NCBI GenBank assembly: GCA_019914945.1
Contig: CM034100.1
Coordinates: forward strand, 17,247,096 to 17,311,095
Direction: 5' to 3'
Source of the DNA: Typha latifolia
Lineage: Eukaryota; Streptophyta; Magnoliopsida; Poales; Typhaceae
DNA length: 64,000 nt
Position 1 is the first letter of the stretch. Every line of letters starts with the position of its first letter. Positions 1 through 13,800 of the stretch are shown here, one piece after another. The position numbers and the translations under genes were made by a program. The notes under the pieces were generated by a model. That model made no database searches. It was not told the origin of the DNA and worked only from the letters and a program-made list of their open reading frames with translations.

Positions 1-60
1 AAATAAGATCTCTTTGCATGGAAATAAGATGTCATTTGGAATAAATTTTCTATGTTTCAG

Positions 61-152
61 CATGTTTGGATCCTGAAGTAGCTGACAAGTTTGGGCATGG
101 AAATTTACTTCGTTACATGCAAGGGTTTATAAATAGTATGAGATGCCAGTAA
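61..152 (+). CDS. Last coding exon of an unidentified gene (partial)
   Basis: A T-rich stretch ending in TTTCAG at 60 is followed by a short open frame that stops at TAA 150-152. The frame is entered two bases into the exon, so the preceding exon, left of the window, must end in phase 1. It gives about 30 residues, including CLDPEVADKFGHGN and a final RYMQGFINSMRCQ. The peptide is well composed and has a good acceptor, which is why I call it a true terminal exon and not chance. I do not recognise the family and assign no function. The ATG at 62 is out of this frame and not relevant. Confidence 0.5.
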
Positions 153-2824
153 AATTTAACTCAAGTGCAGCAATTTAATTGGGTGATGACTCCCTATTAC
201 TAATTTCCTGAACACGGGGAAGGGAATCTTCCTTGACTATTCATGCTCATGAATTCCAACTTAAACATGTTTATAACAGTGTCGCCTCTCTACGGACTTG
301 TCCTACTGGCTCCCTTTGTCAATTGTCATCTACTCCTTATGTTTATGTTGGAAAATTCTGGAACTATTATTTTAGCTAACAGAAGTTCACTGCTTTTCAA
401 AAAGTGGTTGGACATTGGCCATTGAGCTTCAACATTAAGTGGGGATCGCGTCGTATTGGGCTAGATAGTGACCTGATGTGACCATGGGTTGCTCAATATT
501 ATAATGTATCTAATTATGTATAGTCAAGCATTTTTCCACTTATTTACAAAATAGAAAATAAAAACATACATATATGGAACTATTACCGAAAGAAAAGGAG
601 TGATATTTTGAAACTTGTTCTTCTAATTGAATTCTGGGTGGGGAATGAGAACCAAAAGCAAAGCGGATTAATACAGAATATAGCATTAAATTCATGTTCC
701 CTTAGCATGAACTTCGTATGCAATTTACTTTTTTCAAATCTTCTTACTCGCAAGATTTTACTGTTTTAGAGTTTACTAGTTGTGTCACATCTCTTGTAAT
801 CTTCTCTTGTCTAATATTTTTCATAGATCTATAGCTACCTTTTTTTTCATTCTTCCATTTCTTCCTTTCCAGCAGGAAGTACATGATCGTGCTAACAGGC
901 ATCCTGAGCTGCTGCTTGGAGCCAACACTCTTTCCTGGTTCTTCACAAAAGTTCTCCATTTGAGAAGGCATTCATTTGTTTTTTCTCCGAAATGTGAAAT
1001 TGCCTGCTTATTTACTAACTTTATTGAGTGCTTCATGAAAGTATGATTCTTTTATGCTTAAGATCATTAAAATATATTATCCCATTGTAAGCATCTCCTA
1101 TTTAACCAAATCACAGAAGGTTAATATGTTACTGTTGAGTTGTAAAGATAAAATTGAAAGCGGGTTTAGTAATTATTTTTAGTCATCATTTGAATATCCT
1201 GAGCTGATAGCATGACAATTCGATGCTACTTGGTTTGCTCTGCTGCGGCTAAGTGCTAATAAATTTTACAACTTAGATTTCCAATTCTGCGACACTAGTT
1301 TACCAAATGTTACAAGCTACATTCAACTGCTGGGAGCTATTGATGGTTGAATCTTTCTTTAACACATTTAGCCATTCTACTCATTTATTAGAGTATCGAC
1401 TAGAGTTTTAGACTTTCACCGTCTGACATCCAGATAATTTAGCTGAGCGATAAATTTATAGTCTCTAGTGGATTACTGAATGCCTACTGTGACTTAAGCA
1501 TGCATCAATATTCAAAAAGCAGCACTTGGTTGCAGTTGTCTTTCACCGAGTATGGAGAGTGACATGGTATGCTTTGTTTCAATGCAGATATTGATTTAAT
1601 GGCTCGTATGTCTTTGTTTTGCCTTTTGTGCAAATCCTTCTATATCAAAAGTAATCACACCATTTGAATGTCTTGTTATTTTCTTTCTTTCCATTCCTTT
1701 CTTGCAACTTTTCTCAGCAATGTAATGATAAATTGCTGGAAGTTCTATATTGCTGCCTTTCTGGAACCCTTATATAAATGCATTTGTTCCTCAGTCGAAG
1801 GGTGCCGCGGATAATGCTCCATTGGCTGTTCAAGTGTGTGCTCATAATAGATGTCAAGTAATGGAATGCGCAATGACATTGTTTTAGAGAGAGCTAGGCC
1901 CAGATATATTTGTTTTTGTTTTTTTTAAAAGATTATTTAGGAGAGAAAAGTTGCGAGAACAAACTTGTTTATTGGCGTAAGATTTATCTTACATGTGCTG
2001 AATATTGAGAGTACCTACTACTTTGCTTAACAAATAACTTGCATATCAAAGAGTTACTTTTCTTGTTTCTTTGTCTCATCGCAAGCTTACCTGTTCCACA
2101 TCTGAAGATGGTTAACATAGACTGAGTTGGGTGAGTTCTAATCTACGTGTATGCGAAGGAAAACTGAGATCAAGAATATCGTTTTCCATATTGTTTTGCT
2201 TGGTGAATTGACATTTATATGCAACAGACACTAACATTTATCATCAGGGAAATTGCTACATGTAGTCTGGTGCTTAGTTAAAATTTGGTCTATCTTTTTG
2301 CTGATCCTAGATGCGGTTGATGTTCCACACTTTCACAATATATTCAAATTGGAAAAGTAAATCTTTAGACCAATTTGGCTAATTCTACATCCTGCTACCC
2401 TTGGCTTTTGCAAAGCAAACACTAGATCTATTTGCAAGCAATAACTAAAGCCACCAGTCATATTTAAATTTTTGTTCATCTATTCTATCTTCTGAGAATG
2501 AGAGGGAGAGTGAGAGGAGCATATAATTAGGTTCCATCAAGAAGCATGGATTTTGTATGCAAACTGCTTGAAAACAAGTTCATCCAAACCCACTGAGATC
2601 TGTTAAAGAGATCAGAATATTCTTAATTCCAGAAGAACTACAAGATTGACGGACAAAATAAATTCACCCGTACCATCTCTACCTCAACAAAAGACCAATT
2701 TAAGAGGAATGTTAACAGCAGTAGAAGAGTTTCCTATTGAAGGCCCAAATTGAGCTCTTTAGGACATTTAACATTTCGTTGAACAAAGAAAGGAAGAAAC
2801 AAATACAAGATAGTTATTGTTCTC
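153..2824. other. 3' UTR of the partial gene plus intergenic DNA
   Basis: No confident gene. The stretch is AT-rich and probably holds the 3' UTR of the upstream gene at its left end and the 3' UTR of the acyl carrier protein gene on the minus strand at its right end. Two short exon-like islands stand out, at about 873-951 and 1796-1887, each preceded by a plausible CAG acceptor. They are discussed in the findings. Confidence 0.5.
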
Positions 2825-4585
<1,761 letters not shown>

Positions 4586-4718
4586 TGGAGAGGAAAAGGA
4601 GAACAACTCTCGAGCCTTGTGATCTGAGCAGCCAATAGAGCGTGGATCACAAAATCTCGCACGTGCCATCATTTGGATCGAAACCAAAACTCCGATGAGG
4701 TTTTGCACTTCAAACCCT

Positions 4719-4728
4719 ATATTATATA
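4719..4728 (-). promoter_or_regulatory. Probable TATA box of the mtACP gene
   Basis: The minus strand reads TATATAATA here, 135-145 bases upstream of the ATG at 4585 and about 50 bases upstream of the first in-frame ATG at 4672. If transcription starts about 30 bases downstream, the mRNA would include the upstream in-frame ATGs. Assigned from sequence only. Confidence 0.45.
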
Positions 4729-5608
4729 CTTATTGCGATCGACAGCATATCTCCCAACTAATTCTAATTTAACCCCTACATTGTAATTAATACCAAAACA
4801 CATCCCGTAACTGAAATAAATATACAACATAGGGTGTGAAGCGCATAATACTCCCTCAATCAATAGGAAAGATTAGTGGAGAAAGCTAGTGTCATTATCA
4901 CGTCGCGAATCATGGGAAACAAAAAAGGTTAAATCATTGAAGATAAAGATAAAGTGTAATAAAAGCTAGATAAGATTAATTTAGTGCGAACCAGCCACAT
5001 GTGCAATCAACTCGTTTTTCTATAATACTTTTTAAAAAAAGAAGAAGAAAAATTTACTCTACTTAACCTTTATCAACAGCTAGAAATTAGAATAGCCAAC
5101 CTGCAGATTCCGAACCTTAATAAATTATATATAGCATGTCTTAGGGATTAATGAAAGAATTAATATTTAATTTGCAACCAATGAGGGATATTCGTATATA
5201 TCCCTCACGATAACCAAGTTGCTAATTCTTAAATCAGCCTATGTAAGTCTATATCTTATTAATAGCTAACTAATAATTACAATTTACTATGAATTATAGA
5301 AAGATTAGATGCTTAAATTTGAAACATATATAAATAAGTTAAGTTCGGGTTAAACCCAGAGGATAAAACTATAATTTATGTTTGTTTTTTTTTTAATATT
5401 ACTATGTTAATTTTAAGCGAACCATCGAATCCAGTTTGATCCGATCCAAACCATCAGATCCAGTCGACGACCGAGTTCGAGGTTACTTACTGTGGTCGGT
5501 GGGTCAACCAGGTGCGGACGCCACAGTGGACGACTAAGTCGTCTTCCTTCCGAAGCTCCAGGCCTGGAATTTACGAGCCACTAGGCTTGGAGTTGCCCTC
5601 TCCTCTTC
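4729..5608. other. Divergent intergenic region between mtACP and ERD15
   Basis: AT-rich DNA with no open frame worth reporting. It separates the minus-strand mtACP promoter from the plus-strand ERD15 promoter. The last 200 bases become GC-richer toward the ERD15 TATA box. Confidence 0.6.
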
Positions 5609-5614
5609 TATAAA
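5609..5614 (+). promoter_or_regulatory. TATA box of the ERD15-type gene
   Basis: TATAAA in a pyrimidine-rich context. A leader exon probably begins about 30 bases downstream and ends at a donor near 5672 (CACAGAG then GTAAAA). The leader intron would run about 1.05 kb to an acceptor (CTCATGTAG) at 6726, just before the ATG at 6738. A long 5' UTR intron right before the start codon can raise expression of stress genes. That role is an inference. Confidence 0.55.
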
Positions 5615-6737
5615 GTAGGAGCTATCTCGCCACCAATATCTTTGAGGATTGAGCAAGATTAGATCTCACAGAGGTAAAATTCTACCATTTATTTGGGTTA
5701 TAACCTGCGATCAGATGCCCGACGACGTTAGATCTGTTCATAGATCCTGGTGACTCGCACGATTGAGATTTGTTTGGATTTCTTTTGGGGCTTATTTAGA
5801 TCTGAGTGTGTTTTTCTAGATCTGTTCTAGCTTTAAAAAGATCGTAGCTTTGGTTGGGGCACTTAAGATTTGGGGCGATCTGAAGATTGAGTATGGGGAT
5901 CGTGATTTGGAGGTTGCTGCTTTATGTGAAATTTTTTGAATCTCATGGTATTAACAATTTTCGGAGGATCGTATAAGATTTCCGAAAAAAATTGCTATGT
6001 CGTAATTTATTTTTATCTTGTCAAACTTTTATTTGGTCAAATTGTTTGGACTTCGGAGATAGTTACGTCATAATTTCTGGATTACTTTTTTATTTGCTTT
6101 CTTCGATTCACTCAATTAAGAGAAGCGATGCAGTCAACTAACTAACTCAGAAGCTGTCATCTTTCTCTCATCCAGAAAAGTATAACAATTCTATGTCTAG
6201 AGGAGTATCTGCAACCCAGATTGGGTAGTCAATGATGTATATACACTTCTGAGATTTGATTTCTAGTTCTTTTTTTTCTTTGTAGTGGAACTTATCTAAT
6301 GACAATTATATGATAAACGATTTATTCAGTACAATCTGTTTCTTTAGAGCAGTTTGCACAAAGTTTCATTATATTTTAAAGTTTCTCCATTTAAAAGTGT
6401 CCATTTGCTTGAATATGTATCATCTCGCTTTCAACTCAAAATCCTATTGCAATCAATACATCAATAATCTTGCAAATTTGGACCTTCAAAATGTTCTCCT
6501 CATCATCATTACTCACTATTTGTCAAAAGAGGATGTAGTATAGTTTGTGATTGTGAGGATAAAATTCAGAAAGATAAAACATAGTATTGTCAGATGATCA
6601 AACTGATAATTTAGGTAGACTTTGGTAAGTTTTACTATTCAAATCTGTCATTACCATTTTCTAATGAGTAATGAGGAAAAGCACTAGAAACATTCATTTT
6701 TAAAGTTGCTTTGTTCTCTCATGTAGATTGGAAATCA

Positions 6738-7376
6738 ATGGCTACTATGGCAGTATCATCGGGAGCAGCTGGAAGGTCAACACTGAACCCAAATGCGCCG
6801 CTCTTCATCCCAGCAGCACTTCAGCAGGTGGAGGATTTCTCTCCTGCATGGTGGGAGCTGGTGAAGACAACGACTTGGTTCCGTGACCACTGGTTCCATC
6901 AGCACCAGGAGCAGGAGAATTTTGATGGCGATGATGATGAGGATGTTGCAAACCTGTTGCCAGACTCTTTTGATCTTGGCATCACTGAGGAGCTTTCTGT
7001 TCTTGAGGCAGAGCTCGACGCAGTAGCCTACGTCCACAGCATGGAAGCTGAGCAAGAGCCATTCTATGGCACGTCTAAGATAGAGAAGCTAACTCCTGGT
7101 AAGTCGCTGTATATCAGAGTTACTTCTGGAACTACATCTGGGTGCTGTGCATTTATTTTTGTTGAAGATTGGGTAGCAATGTGTTAATGTATTAGGTTTT
7201 GTTTGGAGACAGGCTTGGTAAATGATGCAGATGCAGTCGTCAGGAGTCTAAGCTTGAAATCCCCAAAGAATGGAGGGGTAAAGCTGCAGGTGGAACCAGC
7301 CAAGTACCGGGAGAAGCCACTGCAGTGCATCAGCCCCAAGTGCAGCCCTCGCCGCATCATTCAGCAGCCGCGCTAA
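6738..7376 (+). CDS. ERD15: ERD15-type PAM2 protein (early responsive to dehydration)
   Basis: Two coding exons, 6738-7098 and 7213-7376, give 174 residues. The N-terminus holds a PAM2 motif (LNPNAPLFIPAA, about residues 15-26), which binds the MLLE domain of poly(A)-binding protein. An aromatic/acidic block follows (FSPAWWELVKTTTWFRDHW and a run of Asp/Glu). The C-terminus ends in CSPRRIIQQPR, typical of the ERD15 group. Family members are small acidic cytosolic proteins induced early by drought, cold and pathogens and act as negative regulators of abscisic acid responses. The ATG at 6738 is the first in frame after the leader-intron acceptor; the only earlier in-frame candidate is a TTG at 6711. 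Length is slightly above the usual 160-170. Confidence 0.92.
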
Positions 7377-7924
7377 GTCTATATGATGTCATTGTTGTTG
7401 TAAGTTGTAACATGGGTCCATATCCAATGTGTCATGTGAATCAAATGTATTGGCATAGTATAGAACTAAAATGCAGCTCTAGTGTTGTTTGTTTTTCAGT
7501 TGTGATAATTAGTGTCCTTGAGAAAAAGAAGATGGCAGGAAAGGAAGTCATGTAGAAATTCTGTAAACAGTTTGGCTAAGAAGTTAATAGAGCTATCAAT
7601 CATCTATCTCTTTGCTGACAATGTCCAATTGCTTGCTTGTTTTTTCATTAACATTCTCAGATAAGCCAACACAAATATCTGAAATCAAACTAATAAGAAA
7701 AACAAATGATTTGATCTAACTGATATAAAATCTAATACTTTGACGAAACAATAGATGAAGGTCACTTGAGAGAGAAAAGGAAATGAAAAGAATATTGCTG
7801 AACAGTTCAGTGGTACATGGAAATGAGAAGGGAGAGGAGGTAGCAATACAGCAATGAATTATTTCAATTTATCTCCCTTCTGTGGAACATAAAATAGTAC
7901 AAATTTTGCCAGTCCAGTATACTT
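7377..7924. other. Convergent intergenic spacer (ERD15 / UBC)
   Basis: Tail-to-tail spacer of 548 bases that must contain both 3' UTRs. No gene or repeat is evident. Confidence 0.6.
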
Positions 7925-9208
7925 CTAAGCAGGTTTGTAAAGCTTTTCCACCATCTTCCTGAACTCTGCATATAAGAGAACAAGGAAATTTGTTAAGAGT
8001 TCTGCCACTAAACTTCTCTCCTCTTAAAATATCACCACCCACACTCACCTTCTTGATTGGTCCAAAGTGCTGCTGCTTGGGTGTTGAGTGGAGAGTCATT
8101 GTTTGGCTCTGCAATCAAAATTTTACAAGGTCATTATAAATTCTCTCAAGCATAAAAATAAAAAAGATGTGCTATAGAGAAAATTAGCCCAAAAATTCAG
8201 CAATACCTCCCAAAAGACTCTGAATTGAAAGAAGGATTGTTCTCACATCATATGCAGATGACCATTTATCCTACGCAGAGACAAGCGAAAAACTGAAGAC
8301 AATTAGACAACAAGAAGGCTGGCAAATAGCAATTTGAGTTTAGTTTTCTTATGGGTACCTGAAGAATGTCCAAGCAAATGTTGCCATAGGTATCAACATT
8401 GGGATGGAAGCAGGAAGTATCAAACTTCACCTTTGGAGGCTTAAATGGATAGTCATTGGGGAAAGAGAGGGAGAGCTTGTAGATCATGCCCTCATAAACA
8501 GTGTCTTTGCTTCCAGTGATGGTTCCTTTCCAGCTAAAAATGTTGTCTCCCTCGGGAAAGGCTGATATCCCAGGATCACCACACATCTGAAAACATCAAT
8601 GACATATTTGATTACTCAAAAATCACAGGATATAGATAAATTCTGTGCAAAATAATAACTTTTTATTCAATACTAGCTTATGAAAATCTCAGATCCTCTT
8701 ACCATTAGTGCCATCAGTTCTGACTGGAGCCTGTTTGCATAGAGTAGACAGGAAAAGGTGTTAATAATTAGTCACCATAAAAGAACTACAAAAGAATGAT
8801 CTTTTGTCTCTAAAATCCCCGAAGAAGCCAATTTGATAAGATAACAAATTAATTTGGGAAGTTTACATGATAACAATCCGAAAAGATACCAGTTCAAGAA
8901 TACCAGAAACAGAACCACATCAGGGAAAAGAAAAAGAAAACCGAAATCTCAAAAAAAATTATTGATGATCCAAGGACACTATATTCCGCCAGAATCGAAG
9001 AAAGAATCGCAGAAAGAAAAACAACCCAATTAGGAAAAGAGGATGAACCATCCAAAAGTTTTCCAGGAAGAGACTTGGACCTCTTCAAGACAGATTGGCC
9101 ATCCGGGCCCTTAGCGACTGGCAGGGGCTGCTTGTTTGCGGCGGCGCCGGTGGCGGCTGGAATGTTGGGGATGTTATCTTGGACATCTTGGTTCTCTCTC
9201 CTTGGCAT
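7925..9208 (-). CDS. UBC20: Ubiquitin-conjugating enzyme E2, UBC19/UBC20 (E2-C) type
   Basis: Six exons: 9081-9208, 8703-8730 (only 28 bases), 8359-8586, 8207-8270, 8049-8108 and 7925-7965. All phases fit and give 182 residues. An unstructured N-terminal extension of about 40 residues (starting [12 protein letters not shown]) precedes QSVLKRLQSEL and the UBC fold. The HPN motif is at about 113-115 and the catalytic cysteine of GNICLDILQ is residue 123. The C-terminus is [12 protein letters not shown]. The closest family is the plant UBC19/20 pair, equivalent to animal UBE2C, the E2 that works with the anaphase-promoting complex to ubiquitinate cyclins in mitosis. That role comes from the family. 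The neighbouring ERD15 gene is convergent and unrelated. Confidence 0.95.
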
Positions 9209-9310
9209 CTTTGCTTGTCTTTCTTTCTTCCCCTCCGATGCCAAGAAAGAACTGCTGACAGAAAAGAGAGGTAGAGCACGAGATCGGTGTTGGGTTTTGG
9301 TTAAATTGCA

Positions 9311-9391
9311 AGGAAGAAGAAGAAAAAGAAGAAGAAGAAGAAGAAGAAGAGACGGTTTGATCTCTTCCTCTCTTCTTATTCTCAAGGAAGC

Positions 9392-9426
<35 letters not shown>
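9311..9426. repeat. AAG and GA microsatellites in the UBC leader
   Basis: An (AAG)n tract at about 9311-9351 is followed by a (GA)n tract at 9394-9426, both 100-220 bases upstream of the UBC ATG and so in its 5' UTR or core promoter. On the transcribed minus strand they read CTT and TC. Pyrimidine-rich leaders and GAGA tracts are common in plant promoters and can bind BASIC PENTACYSTEINE factors. Any role here is an inference. Confidence 0.85.
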
Positions 9427-9428
<2 letters not shown>

Positions 9429-9429
9429 G

Positions 9430-10801
9430 TGTGTGGGATGTGAAGAGAGTTGATTGGGAGAAAGGGGTCTTTAAAGCTTTTCTAGGCGAAGAGAACAATT
9501 TGAAATTTCTGCCCTGTTTTTTGACCGTTGGAGGATGGAGTTCAACGGCTAGTTCGCTGCTCGAGATTATTTATTTATTTACCCCAATTTTGAAGTTCGA
9601 CTACGAAATTGAATTTTACCATCTCAGAGCATATAGTCGACGAAATCGTCCGCATCGTATGCTACCTCAACCTATTAAGTCTTCGTTAAAAACAAAATAT
9701 AGAATAGAAAAAAAATATATCCTATGCCTTGTTATATGATAATAAAAACAAAACGTCAGGTATTTTTAATAAAAAAATTTGGATTAATTTATTTTTTGAC
9801 CTCCTTAACTATAGTCATGTATTAGGGTGAGGGCCTCCTAGACTAAATCCTGGCTTAAGATTGTGGTTATTTTATTAATCTCATAGTATGTTATAGAAAA
9901 AAAAACTGGGCCTCTTTGACTAAATCCTTAACATATGTTATAGAAAAACAAGTCCTTAAAAATACATAAATTAACCACAACATCCTTAAAATATACAGAT
10001 AAACCTATCACAGTATATATAGACTCTACCACCAATCACACTAACAAATATTTTATAGTATGGCAATCTAATAGAGCTCCAATATATGTCGGGGTTTAAG
10101 GTGATGGATATAAACTCTACACGAATAGTTGAGGCAGTGGTAACGCGTGAAACTTTTCTCTTCTGAAAAATAAAATTGACTCAATATATATATATGCTTT
10201 GAGTCATACTCCATGGTGCTGTTAGCATTATCAATGTAGTTATCAATGTAGCTAACCCTGCGTCTTGAGCAATTGACTTCTATTACCGATGATATTATTG
10301 CACTAACTCACAAATTTTAAAACTATAGAATTAATTATATTCTCGTAAAGCTAATCACACTACTTCTTAGTTGGCAAATATGGATAGATGTTTAGGTTTT
10401 AAGTGTACTTGAGATGAGGGGATTTTTGTGAGTTGTTTTTTATTTTGGTCTCCAATTATAACAGAGACTTTTGTAACAACGGTTTCTAATTTATAGAAAT
10501 TTTTTATTTTTATTTTTAAAAAAATTTATAGCATTGTATCACTTTTCACTGCTCAAGAAAAAAAGAAGAGATATGCCCTCTAAACAATTTAAATATATAG
10601 GTAAGCTACTTCATCAATTAGTGAATTAAAAAAATTTAAATGTATCACTAATATATAATATCTATATATATATATATTACTTTCTCCCGCTCATTTTAGA
10701 TTAAAAATAAAACTAGAAATAGAATATTTTTCTCCCGCTCTACAATACAAGTAGTTCGCCCTTCTCAGATACGCCTCGAAAGGGAGAACGCGAGAACGCC
10801 C
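9430..10801. other. Divergent intergenic region (UBC / GNAT-BRCT)
   Basis: About 1.4 kb of AT-rich DNA between two divergent genes. It holds a short local duplication near 9829-9950 (GGGCCTC, GACTAAATCCT and ATGTTATAGAAAAA each occur twice) and TA-rich runs near 10177 and 10660. No gene seen. Confidence 0.5.
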
Positions 10802-13800
10802 ATGGCGGGAACTAATAGCTCTCCCCCCTCCACCATCTCAATCGGTACTCTCCGAACCCTAAATAATTAGCGACTTGAATCTCCCCTAAACTAACCCTAT
10901 TGCAGGGAATTGCAAAGTCGAGATCCAAGGAAAGGATCTCATCTGCGAATCTGACGAGAAAAATCTCCTCATTTCCTTCCAGCATGACGCCAAAATTAGA
11001 ATTTCTGGTAGAAAACCCTCTTTCTGTGTCTCATTGTCTTTCTTAGATAATTTTGGTTTAGTTTCACTTTATAATTACTATTGGTTGTCTATTGCCTTGT
11101 GCAGTTCGTGATTTTAGGGGTTATGCGGCAAAGAAATCTTACAACGATCTCCAATCCCTTGAAAGAACTGGTTTCTTTTTTATTATTCTGCCAATGCATT
11201 AGTTATTCGACCATGTGCGTGGAATTCCTTATTTACTTAACTTTTTTCCCTTCTAATTTGTTAAGGTCAAGAGTTTTTACCGGTAGAGGACAATCCATTC
11301 TTCCTTCTCAATCCAAAAGATGTGGACAGCCGAAGTAAACTTCTGCTTCAGGTAATCGTGCCCATTGCCTAAATTCTTGCCATCAGCTAACGGATAGGAC
11401 TTCATAGATAACCTTTTTTCAGGAGTTAAAATGGCTTAAAGGAGATCTCTAGAATAATAAGCATCTTCAGAAACTTAACAATATGTATGTTACAAAGGAT
11501 TGTTACAATTCCTATTGCCACCTCTGCTTATGTTTCTAGGAAGTACTGAAGCTTTACATGCAAGAACTTCCTACAATGGCTTATGCTGCAAATACTGGAA
11601 AAAGCTCAAGATTCCTTGAAAGATGCATATCCAATGGGTAAAACATTTTTTTCTTCATAAATGTTGCCGCTGTGTGTTAACAGAGTTGCTGCCAATTACA
11701 ATAATGACAAGCACGGCTTAAAAGTATCGTGCTTTATTTTAATAATTTCTAGCTTTCTAAGATATCATGTTATCTTTCTGCAGAAAATACAGGACCTTAA
11801 TTTTGAGGTCTGATTCCAAAGAAGGACTTGGAGAGGTGAGTCTCTATCACTTTGAGTGCTTTTACTCTGGTTGTTCCAATAATGTGCTTGTCTTGAATTA
11901 TGTTCCTATGAACTGGAAACCTTCTAACGAAGTTGTAGGCCACCTAAAAAAGTTATTTGGCAATAACATCTTCTATTTTTCATATTGAATAGATTTTGAA
12001 ATTTATGTGCTAATTGCTAGTGATCAGATGCATTTTTGCTGGACCTAGATGACGTTGGCACAATGAATTCTCATGCCCCAATATTTGGTACAAGAAAAAC
12101 TACATCATACACTCTACAACTTGATTAAGCTTCATAATGCCTTGCCTGATTTGGCACAAGTGGCACATACTTAAAGGAATAGGAATTAATTAAGCGTCTT
12201 AAGATCTTGCAATGAAGTCTTCTAACCAGGCAGGGCCAGAAAATCTCTGTAGTTATGAAGGTTCATCTAACTAGACTCCATGGAGTTGCATTCTAAGAAA
12301 AAAGGAAGAAAGAAGCTTTAGACTGACAGACAAAGCACATTAATGTTGTCTTGGAAAGGTGGGACCTTTTTTGATTGATCAGTCCTTTCCTCAAGGAACT
12401 TTATATTGTGAACTAATAGATTTATTGGAAAAAGAAACTACATAATACATCTTGAGCTTTCAGAATTTGTTTGGGACAACTTTTGCGGAACATTCTCTTT
12501 ATATGTCACGGACACTTAGCTTTGTGAAATTGGTTGAAAGATTAACAAGGGACTGCTTGAAAGTTGATGACTGAAATCTTTGCAAACTCACGCCTAGAGA
12601 TGTAACTTGCTATCATTAGAATATTTGAGATGCTGTCAAATCAACTGCAAATATTTCAATAAAACTTCTTGGGAAAATTGCTACTAGGATGAAGCAAGAA
12701 CCTAATTTTTACATCTTTGAACTTCCTATGGAGAATTTTTAATTTTTACAGTTTGATCCATAAACAGGTCATAGCTGCTATATCATACCAAATAATTCCT
12801 ACTGACACACAATATGCTGAAATACCTCTTGCAGCTGTCAGTCCAGAACACCAAAACAAGGTATGGAAAATGATTTACTGCTATATCTTCATACTGAGGC
12901 GTGTTATCTTCCCTCTAATGTATTAATCTATATTTTGATCTTCAGTAAATAGCCTCAATCATTGCCATGTACCTTTCTGCAGATTGAGCAATCAGTATTA
13001 GGACATTGAGAATTTTCTGCTATTGTTTTCTTTTGCTTGCCAGAGACTAATATGCACCTTTGTCCGCAATAAAAACTTATGATCACATGTTCTTCCTGTC
13101 CAGCTATTTATTCACCAAAATAATTTTCTTTCTGCTTAGTCATATCAAATGTAATGCACTTCGATGGTTTGGATTGATTAAAGGAGAAACAAGAAATTGA
13201 GATTCTTCAACAAAAAATTGACAGAATGGCAACAGAATAGGTTGCACATGAGACAAGCTATTAAATGCCTAACATAGATTGTATCTGCACAGCCAATATG
13301 ATGGTATAGATAAGTTCTTCTCACAATAAGACATGCTTTCTAAATTGTTGACTTCATAAATTAATTAATACTTGCCTTTCCCATAATTTACTATGCCTAG
13401 CTAATTGATTATTGCTCAGCTTTTATGTTTGTACATCAGTATACTAGGCAGTACCATATTTTATCAGCACTTGCATGCAGATACATGCTTTGTTCCCAGT
13501 ACTATATTAAAGAGATCTTATCTGTTCATTTATATGATACATTTGCATAAACACGAACAAGATGTGTTTTCTTTTACAGTTTTATCTTTCAGGGTATTGG
13601 GCAAAGTTTGTATGAGGAACTAAGTAGGAGACTCCAAAGTGTGGGTGTTTTGACAATATTCTGCTGGGCTGATAATGTGTCAGAAGGATTTTGGCTTAAA
13701 CAGGTACATCAGGATGAACCTTGAAATAAGTGAGTGTGTCTTATACTGTAAATTGCCATATACATTTTTTTTCCCTATATGTTTAACTTTTGTGTGTAAG

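Noticed and set aside
780..1046. 88-codon open frame taken as one gene
   Set aside because: Only the part after the TTTCCAG acceptor looks coding; the left half is T-rich intron-like sequence. Kept only as a possible exon in the findings.
9075..9443. 122-codon + frame opposite the UBC first exon
   Set aside because: It is the antisense shadow of UBC exon 1 and reads into the AAG and GA microsatellites (poly-Arg, poly-Arg/Glu).
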